Source: JAAZLA01 sp964560975
GTDB taxonomy: Bacteria > Spirochaetota > Spirochaetia > Treponematales > Treponemataceae
Assembly: GCA_964560975.1 (NCBI GenBank)
Contig: CAZLNE010000061.1
Location: 1 to 12,453 of the forward strand
DNA: 12,453 nucleotides
Direction of reading: 5' to 3'
The translations under genes and the position numbers were made by a program. The notes below the pieces were generated by a model. That model had not been told where the DNA came from. It searched no databases and saw only the letters and a program-made list of their open reading frames with translations. Shown one piece after another: positions 8,228 through 12,453 of this stretch. Each line of letters starts with the position of its first letter. Positions within the stretch are counted from its first letter, which is position 1.

Positions 8228-8749
8228 ATGAAAAAAATTGTAACTATCGTATGTATAACTTTTTCGATCTGTGTAGCACTAACTGCACAGCAAATACCAA
8301 AATTTGGTATAGTTGATACTTCCAGAGTATTTCAAACATATTTTCGTGATTCTGCTGCAGTAAGAAATTTTGAAACAAAAAAAACAGAATTTCAGAATGA
8401 GATTATTAAAAGAACTGAAGAACTAAAAAGGCTTCAACAGCAGAAAATTAATCTTAAAGAAGCAGGTGATGAGGCCGAAGCATTAAAACTAGATACAGAA
8501 ATAGTAAAAAAGGCCGATTACTTAACAGCGTATACTCAAGCTAAAAATTCTGAACTTGATTCATTAAAAAAGAAACTTGAGAATTCTGATACATTTTATC
8601 AGTCATTATATGACGTTATAGGAAGAATTGCTGAAGCTGAAGGATATAGTATGATTTTAAGCTTACAACAGGCTTCAAATATTCTTTGGTACAGCCCGAG
8701 TGTTGATATAACAGATAAGGTTATAAATAACTTATCAACTATCCGCTAA
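8228..8749 (+). CDS. skp: Skp/OmpH-family periplasmic chaperone
   Basis: Binds unfolded outer-membrane proteins in the periplasm and delivers them to BAM. The 173 residues match Skp (about 160-180). Residues 1-20 are a signal peptide (MKKIVTIV start, cleavage probably near ALTA-QQ). After it comes the family N-terminal strand KFGIVDTSRVFQTY (about residues 24-37). A long charged coiled coil follows, about 45-118 (repeated K/E/L/Q heptads such as EELKRLQQQK), the tentacle region of Skp. The C-terminal strand ends with WYSPSVDITDKVINNL, typical of OmpH proteins. It sits directly downstream of bamA, its functional partner, and its last 15 bases overlap the convergent STAS gene. Confidence 0.92.
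   Translation: MKKIVTIVCITFSICVALTAQQIPKFGIVDTSRVFQTYFRDSAAVRNFETKKTEFQNEIIKRTEELKRLQQQKINLKEAGDEAEALKLDTEIVKKADYLTAYTQAKNSELDSLKKKLENSDTFYQSLYDVIGRIAEAEGYSMILSLQQASNILWYSPSVDITDKVINNLSTIR
8714..8736. terminator. Weak hairpin at the convergent skp/STAS 3' ends
   Basis: Positions 714-719 and 731-736 of the 8 kb block (8714-8719 / 8731-8736) are complementary, with an inner 3-bp stem (8721-8723 / 8728-8730) and a 4-nt loop. Nine Ts follow at 8750-8758, but 13 nt after the stem and within the STAS coding end, so it is not a classical intrinsic terminator for the plus strand. No T-run follows on the minus strand. A possible transcription stop only. Confidence 0.22.
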
Positions 8750-9223
8750 TTTTTTTTTGTTAGACTCATTGAGTATTTGATTAAGAAGGGTAAATTCTTT
8801 TCTGTTTTTATCAGATAACTCAATGAGATTCTCATGAGCTTCTATAATATCTTCTGCTTTAATTGTAAAACCCTCACTTCTAGTTTCATTAAAAACTGGA
8901 AATTCTACAGATTTATTAAGAAAATCAAGCAGGCTGGAAAGGCTCATAGAATCAAATAAATCCATGCATACTTTTTGAACGTTTTGTACATGCAGTTTTT
9001 TACCTGATTTCTTTTTAAGCTGTTTATTTATTCCTGCTATTACACCAATAAAGGTAGAATCCATATAGGTACAATCTTTCATGTCTAAATAAGCTTCTGT
9101 AACAGAATTGCCTGTTTGAAGATTGTCAGTAACAAATTCTTTAAGCTGGGCACAAAAGCGAGCGGTAACATGCCCCTTTGCAGATATATATAGGATGTTA
9201 TTTTCATTCTTAAAAAGTATCAT
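8735..9223 (-). CDS. STAS-domain protein (anti-sigma factor antagonist-like)
   Basis: Residues about 1-105 form a STAS domain. A first beta pair (ILYISAKGHVTARF) is followed by a helix, then YLDMKDCTYMDSTFIG (residues 45-60), which matches the conserved SpoIIAA segment around the phosphorylated Ser (D-S-S/T-x-x-G). Here Asp55-Ser56-Thr57 gives Ser56 or Thr57 as the possible phospho-site. Helices and the KLHVQNV strand complete the fold. A tail of about 55 residues (105-162), charged and probably helical, ends in a lysine-rich stretch and is unusual for a minimal STAS protein. Family proteins switch partners with an anti-sigma kinase or relay stress signals; no kinase or sigma gene is in the window, so the partner is unknown. 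Its position, antisense between skp and mutS, suggests it was inserted into an older gene order. No Shine-Dalgarno precedes the ATG at 9223. Confidence 0.82.
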   Translation of the reverse strand: MILFKNENNILYISAKGHVTARFCAQLKEFVTDNLQTGNSVTEAYLDMKDCTYMDSTFIGVIAGINKQLKKKSGKKLHVQNVQKVCMDLFDSMSLSSLLDFLNKSVEFPVFNETRSEGFTIKAEDIIEAHENLIELSDKNRKEFTLLNQILNESNKKKLADS

Positions 9224-9225
9224 GC

Positions 9226-9254
9226 TTGTATTTTACAATCAAACTATTTATAAT
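9226..9254 (+). promoter_or_regulatory. Candidate mutS promoter implying a leaderless mRNA
   Basis: TTGTAT (9226-9231, 3 of 6) lies 17 bp before a perfect TATAAT (9249-9254). Only seven bases separate the -10 box from the mutS ATG at 9262, so transcription would start at or within about two bases of the start codon, and no Shine-Dalgarno is present. The boxes are seen; promoter activity is inferred. Confidence 0.45.
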
Positions 9255-9258
9255 GCAA
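9230..9258 (-). promoter_or_regulatory. Candidate STAS-gene promoter, interleaved with that of mutS
   Basis: On the minus strand, TTGCAT (9258-9253, 3 of 6) is 17 bp from TAAAAT (9235-9230, 5 of 6). Six bases lie between the -10 box and the ATG at 9223, again predicting a leaderless transcript. Its -35 box overlaps the -10 box of the mutS promoter, so the two would compete for polymerase. Confidence 0.35.
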
Positions 9259-9261
9259 TAG

Positions 9262-11850
9262 ATGAGTTCGCAAACACCATTAATGGTCCAATATCAGTCA
9301 ATAAAAGATAATTATAAAGATGAAGTTCTCTTTTTCCGCCTAGGCGATTTTTATGAAATGTTCAATGAAGATGCGCTGGAAGTTTCGAGATTATTAAATC
9401 TGACATTAACGCAGCGTGGCGGAAGTCCAATGTGCGGAATTCCTTATCATGCATCTAAAATTTATATTGCCCGTCTTTTGCGTCTTGGAAAAAAAATTGC
9501 AATTTGTGAGCAAATCTCACTGACTGCAGCAGGTAAGGGTTTGGCAGAACGTAAGGTTGTTGAGATTATTACACCTGGAACTGCACTAGAAGAAGAGTAT
9601 TTGGAACATGGTTCTTATAATTTCTTATCCTGCTTATGTATAACATCGTTTAATAAAACTCCGTATGCATCATTTGCTTTTATTGATATTTCAACAGGAG
9701 AATTTGGAGCTACTTCCTGGCAAGTCAGCGAGATGAAAGATGCTTTTTCAAAAGAACTTGGCAGGCTTCAGCCCAAAGAGCTTATTTTAGATGAATCAGC
9801 AGCAAAACTTACGGATGTCATTTTTGTATTGGATTCATATTCTGCAATCGCGAAATCAGTGTATCCTTCATGGCATTTTACAATAGAACTATCAAATAAA
9901 CGGCTACTTCAACAATTTGATACAGTAAATTTACGGGGGTTTGGACTTAAAGAGGATTCACCTGAAATAGCCAGTGCCGGTTTTTTAATGGAATATGTAT
10001 CTAAAAATACAGGAAGTTATCAATCCGGTGCAAGATTGCCGCATGTTACATCTCTTAAAATTTTTTCTGATACTGACTATGTAGCTATTGATGATTCATC
10101 TAGAAAAAACCTTGAAATTGTAAATAATCTGCGCGATGGAACAATACAGTATACCTTGCTTGAAACTGTACTCCATACTAACACAGCCATGGGTAAACGT
10201 TTACTATATTCCTGGTTTATGTATCCATTAAAATCTGTTGAGAAGATTTTAAAGCGACAGGGACATATAACGTATTTCTATAGTAATACTGTGATTATGA
10301 ATAAGGTTCGTGAGCATCTTTCTTCAATGCTGGATCTTGAACGGCTTACTGGCAGAATTGTCATGGAAAGGGCTCATGCTAAAGAGCTTATTGCCTTAAA
10401 AAAGAGTTTAGAATCGTGGACGGCTGTCCGCATTCAATTAAAAGATAGCGAATTTAGCTGCATAGATACTACACAAGCTTATGATTTGATTAAACTAATT
10501 AATTCTTCAATTGATGATGATCCTTCGACTGCATTTAATGAAGGAAGACTTATTAAAAGGGGCTGGTCGAAAGAACTTGATCAGCTGCATGAGATACAAG
10601 AAAATTTTCAATCATATTTGGATGATTACTTAGAAAAAGAGAAATTAACGACTGGAATTCAAAATTTAAAAATTCGCTACAATAGAATGCAAGGTTACTA
10701 TATAGAAGTAACTAGGGGAAAGATTGCTTCAGTTCCATCACACTTTATATTAAAACGCTCACTTGTTAATGGAGATAGATACACAACAACACGTTTACAG
10801 GAGTTAGAGCAAGAGCTATTGAATGCAGATGATAAAATAGTCGAAATGGAGAAAAATCTTTTTTTTGAAGTTAGATCCAAGATTGCAGAACATATGAATT
10901 TTTTGCTCTTTGCAGCTTCAGACAGTGCATATATCGATGTCACATCTGCCCTATCATATAGTGCGCAACAGCATGTATGGGTTTGTCCTCTTGTAAGCGA
11001 AGAAAACGTATTTGAAATAGAACAAGGCAGACATCCAGTTGTTGAAATTCATCTTCCTTCTGGAACCTTTATACCAAATTCAGTTAATCTCAATTCCCGT
11101 CCATTTGCCCTCATAACAGGACCGAATATGGCTGGAAAAAGTACATATCTTAGGCAAAATGCTCTTATAACTATACTTGCTCAAATAGGTTCATATGTGC
11201 CTGCAAAGAAAGCACATATTGGTATTGTTGATAAAATATTTTGCCGTGTTGGTGCTTCAGATAATCTTGCACGGGGTGAATCTACCTTTCTTGTAGAGAT
11301 GTCTGAAACATCGCAGATTGTTCGTTGTGCAACACACAAAAGCCTTGTAATTATGGATGAGGTTGGAAGGGGTACATCGACAGAAGACGGTTTATCAATT
11401 GCATGGGCTGTATCTGAATATTTATTAAATACCCTTAAGTGTAAAACACTTTTTGCAACACATTATCATGAGTTATCCCGTCTTACCCATACTTCTTTAC
11501 AGCTCTTATGCCTTGATGTTTTAGAAGCAGAAGGTAAAATTGTCTTTTTGAAAAAGATAAGAGAGGGAGCTTCAGAAAATTCGTATGGAATTCACGTTGC
11601 GCAGCTTGCAGGAATTCCCATAACAATAATCAATAGAGCTAAGGAAATACTTGAAACGCTTCAGCAGACTTCACCTCATACAGACCTCTCAATTTCTGAA
11701 ACTAATCAAGTTCATACAAACGAGACAGCTCAATTTCTCTTTGGCCCTGAAGAACTCATCATCGATGAGATACTATCGCTAGACCCGGATACTCTAACAC
11801 CCCTAGATGCGCTTCAAAGACTAGCCCGCTGGAAAAAATCGTTAGTATAA
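9262..11850 (+). CDS. mutS: DNA mismatch repair protein MutS
   Basis: Binds base mismatches and small loops as a dimer and starts mismatch repair through ATP-driven clamp formation. The 862 residues match MutS1 (about 850). The N-terminal mismatch-reading domain carries GDFYEMF (residues 28-34), with Phe30 and Glu32 at the positions of E. coli Phe36 and Glu38. Connector, core and clamp domains follow (about 120-570). The ATPase has Walker A GPNMAGKS (620-627), a GRVGA-like region (CRVGASDNLARGEST, about 666-680), Walker B VIMDEVGRGTSTEDG (696-710) and the ATHYHEL switch. The C-terminus ends with the short helical DPDTLTPLDALQRLARWKK tail, the dimer/tetramer region. The ATG at 9262 is chosen because TPLMVQYQSIK aligns with the E. 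coli N-terminus (TPMMQQYLRLK). All catalytic residues are intact. It is divergent from the STAS gene, and no mutL is in the window. Confidence 0.97.
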   Translation: MSSQTPLMVQYQSIKDNYKDEVLFFRLGDFYEMFNEDALEVSRLLNLTLTQRGGSPMCGIPYHASKIYIARLLRLGKKIAICEQISLTAAGKGLAERKVVEIITPGTALEEEYLEHGSYNFLSCLCITSFNKTPYASFAFIDISTGEFGATSWQVSEMKDAFSKELGRLQPKELILDESAAKLTDVIFVLDSYSAIAKSVYPSWHFTIELSNKRLLQQFDTVNLRGFGLKEDSPEIASAGFLMEYVSKNTGSYQSGARLPHVTSLKIFSDTDYVAIDDSSRKNLEIVNNLRDGTIQYTLLETVLHTNTAMGKRLLYSWFMYPLKSVEKILKRQGHITYFYSNTVIMNKVREHLSSMLDLERLTGRIVMERAHAKELIALKKSLESWTAVRIQLKDSEFSCIDTTQAYDLIKLINSSIDDDPSTAFNEGRLIKRGWSKELDQLHEIQENFQSYLDDYLEKEKLTTGIQNLKIRYNRMQGYYIEVTRGKIASVPSHFILKRSLVNGDRYTTTRLQELEQELLNADDKIVEMEKNLFFEVRSKIAEHMNFLLFAASDSAYIDVTSALSYSAQQHVWVCPLVSEENVFEIEQGRHPVVEIHLPSGTFIPNSVNLNSRPFALITGPNMAGKSTYLRQNALITILAQIGSYVPAKKAHIGIVDKIFCRVGASDNLARGESTFLVEMSETSQIVRCATHKSLVIMDEVGRGTSTEDGLSIAWAVSEYLLNTLKCKTLFATHYHELSRLTHTSLQLLCLDVLEAEGKIVFLKKIREGASENSYGIHVAQLAGIPITIINRAKEILETLQQTSPHTDLSISETNQVHTNETAQFLFGPEELIIDEILSLDPDTLTPLDALQRLARWKKSLV

Positions 11851-11855
11851 GATAT

Positions 11856-11892
11856 CAGTTTTCTTAGCGGTAATAGTCACGCTGTTAAACTG
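11856..11892 (+). terminator. Hairpin just after mutS, possible transcript end
   Basis: Outer arms 11856-11861 / 11887-11892 (6 bp) and inner arms 11866-11869 / 11880-11883 (4 bp) form a stem with an internal loop and a 10-nt apical loop, starting six bases after the mutS stop. No T-run follows, so it is not a canonical intrinsic terminator. It may stabilise the 3' end or act with Rho. Confidence 0.3.
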
Positions 11893-12064
11893 CCAAAAGA
11901 ATAGCAAGTTTATAAAAAAGAGTTATGCATTAGGAAAATTGTAAGTTTACGACCTTTAGCACGATAGTCCCATTACGCCTACGGCAGAAATGACGCGTTA
12001 ACCTATGAAATAAAAATAGCGTAGATTAAGAACACATGATATAAGTTAGAAATAAATACCTATG
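11893..12064. other. Intergenic stretch without recognisable content
   Basis: AT-rich and closed by stops in all frames I followed. I see no RNA gene signature, no promoter worth naming and no repeat. Confidence 0.5.
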
Positions 12065-12107
12065 CGTTAAGCTGTAATCGGACGGAGGACGATTATCAGC
12101 TTGAACG
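12065..12107. repeat. Long imperfect inverted repeat (16-bp stem, two bulges)
   Basis: The left arm 12065-12080 pairs with 12090-12107 in three blocks (12065-12068/12104-12107, 12069-12074/12097-12102, 12075-12080/12090-12095). Single unpaired bases lie at 12096 and 12103, both on the right arm, and the loop is the purine-rich 12081-12089. There is no T-run. It could be a structured RNA element, part of a mobile repeat, or a protein-binding palindrome. The pairing is certain; the role is unknown. Confidence 0.6.
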
Positions 12108-12164
12108 TGGAGAAAAAAGGCCTAGCATATAGTTTTACCCGCTTGCGCGTGCTCTTTTTTCGTT

Positions 12165-12216
12165 CGCTTAACCGGCAAGCGAAGAGCGAAGCTATGAAGC
12201 GAGTCCGGTTTAAGCG
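12165..12216. repeat. Inverted repeat with AGCGAAG tandem in its loop
   Basis: Arms 12165-12175 and 12205-12216 pair over 11 bp with one bulged T (12211). The 29-nt loop holds AGCGAAG twice in direct tandem (12178-12184, 12185-12191). Part of the left arm can instead pair upstream: 12140-12146 is the perfect complement of 12175-12181, so two exclusive folds exist. It is GC-richer than the core genes. The right arm runs into the RHS fragment. Confidence 0.55.
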
Positions 12217-12453
12217 GTTATTGGAACCGATGGCGGAATGAAGACGGATCGTCATTCATCTCTGAAGACCCTTAAGAATGATTTTCCCATCCTTGTAAAA
12301 ATCATTCTTGGAACGAAGTACCTTCATTCACTTATTACTGCTGCATCCATGCAGCCGGCAGCTGGTACGGCTACTGCGGCAATAACCCGATAAACTCCAC
12401 AGATCCAACGGGGTTAACTGCAGAAGAGAATAGTCAGGAACTGATTAGGCAAT
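12198..12453 (+). pseudogene. Degraded RHS-repeat core-domain fragment, open at the window edge
   Basis: RHS proteins are large secreted or surface proteins with a conserved core ending in a DPxGL-type motif, after which a variable, often toxic, C-terminal domain begins. Two pieces in the same plus-strand frame match that core end: residues NRWRNEDGSSFISEDP (12225-12272) and, farther on, WYGYCGNNPINSTDPTGL (12363-12416), then TAEENSQELIRQ to the window edge. In intact RHS proteins I know of, the FISEDP-type and WYxYCxNNP motifs lie only a few residues apart; here about 78 bp separate them, with in-frame stops TAA (12273-12275) and TGA (12279-12281). A further TGA at 12195-12197 closes the frame upstream, and no start or ribosome site is visible. 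I read it as a remnant of a larger RHS gene. What follows the window could be a toxin tip or further decay; this is an inference from motif recognition only. Confidence 0.55.
12264..12324. mobile_element. Possible tiny insertion with 12-bp inverted repeat in the RHS fragment
   Basis: Arms 12274-12285 and 12298-12309 are perfectly complementary around a 12-nt loop. They are flanked by near-direct repeats GAAGACCCTT (12264-12273) and GAAGTACCTT (12315-12324), which agree at 8 of 10 positions and start 51 bp apart, a multiple of three. The unit carries the two stop codons that break the RHS frame. This resembles a very small MITE-like insertion with an imperfect target duplication, but a chance hairpin in decaying sequence is also possible. 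Confidence 0.35.

Noticed and set aside
11971..12016. Short frame reading YGRNDALTYE, faintly like an RHS repeat.
   Set aside because: Only about ten residues, not in the frame of the later RHS motifs and closed by stops on both sides. Could be a trace of decay but is not supportable.
12065..12216. Integron attC site: GTTAAGC at 12067-12073-like core and GCTTAAC near 12166 resemble RYYYAAC/GTTRRRY boxes, and bulges lie on one arm.
   Set aside because: The first stem has the boxes in the wrong order, the second has an extra T in its GTTTAAGC arm and lacks paired inner L boxes, and no cassette or integrase is seen. Too weak to call, though treponemal integrons are known.
12071..12250. Plus-strand open frame ending in an Arg/Lys-rich KRVRFKRLLEPMAE stretch.
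   Set aside because: No start with a ribosome site; it crosses the repeats and is in a different frame from the RHS motifs. Likely a chance opening.
12067..12255. 62-codon minus-strand reading frame (Arg/Leu-rich).
   Set aside because: No ribosome site, no family resemblance, composition dictated by the inverted repeats it spans, and it is antisense to the RHS fragment.
11851..12453. tRNA, SRP RNA, tmRNA, RNase P RNA or a CRISPR array in the gene-free end.
   Set aside because: None of the signature motifs of these RNAs is present, and there are no regularly spaced direct repeats.

Overview
The window comes from the chromosome of a spirochaete, most likely a treponeme. It is AT-rich. The core order tmk / tamB-bamA-skp / mutS matches, from memory, Borrelia (BB0793 tmk, BB0794 TamB, BB0795 BamA, BB0797 MutS) and Treponema pallidum for the part TP0325-TP0328. 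The genus is inferred from gene order and protein character; no database search was run.

Layout. (1) Positions 6-1255, minus strand: tmk (thymidylate kinase) followed by a membrane-anchored protein of unknown function. The two overlap by four bases at a GTGA junction, and that junction lies in a perfect 9-bp hairpin. (2) Positions 1330-8749, plus strand: an outer-membrane biogenesis operon. It holds tamB (inner-membrane-anchored AsmA-like bridge protein), bamA (central subunit of the beta-barrel assembly machine) and skp (periplasmic chaperone), separated by only 16 and 18 bp. (3) Positions 8735-9223, minus strand: a STAS-domain, anti-sigma-antagonist-like protein whose 3' end overlaps the end of skp. 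(4) Positions 9262-11850, plus strand: mutS, divergent from the STAS gene across a 38-bp gap. That gap can be read as two interleaved promoters that would both give leaderless mRNAs. (5) Positions 11851-12453: no intact gene. It holds several inverted repeats and, toward the end, a degraded fragment of an RHS-family protein. The fragment's frame is split by a segment with two stop codons and a perfect 12-bp inverted repeat.

How the genes work together. BamA inserts beta-barrel proteins into the outer membrane, Skp carries unfolded barrels across the periplasm, and TamB is a periplasm-spanning helper of envelope assembly. Their tight spacing suggests co-expression. tmk and mutS serve nucleotide supply and DNA repair and are neighbours by old synteny rather than by shared function. 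The right edge is accessory DNA. I found no clearly new multi-gene system. The points most worth a second look are the thymidylate kinase lacking its P-loop lysine, the start-codon hairpin at 619-639, the paired leaderless promoters at 9224-9261, and the broken RHS tip at 12198-12453.
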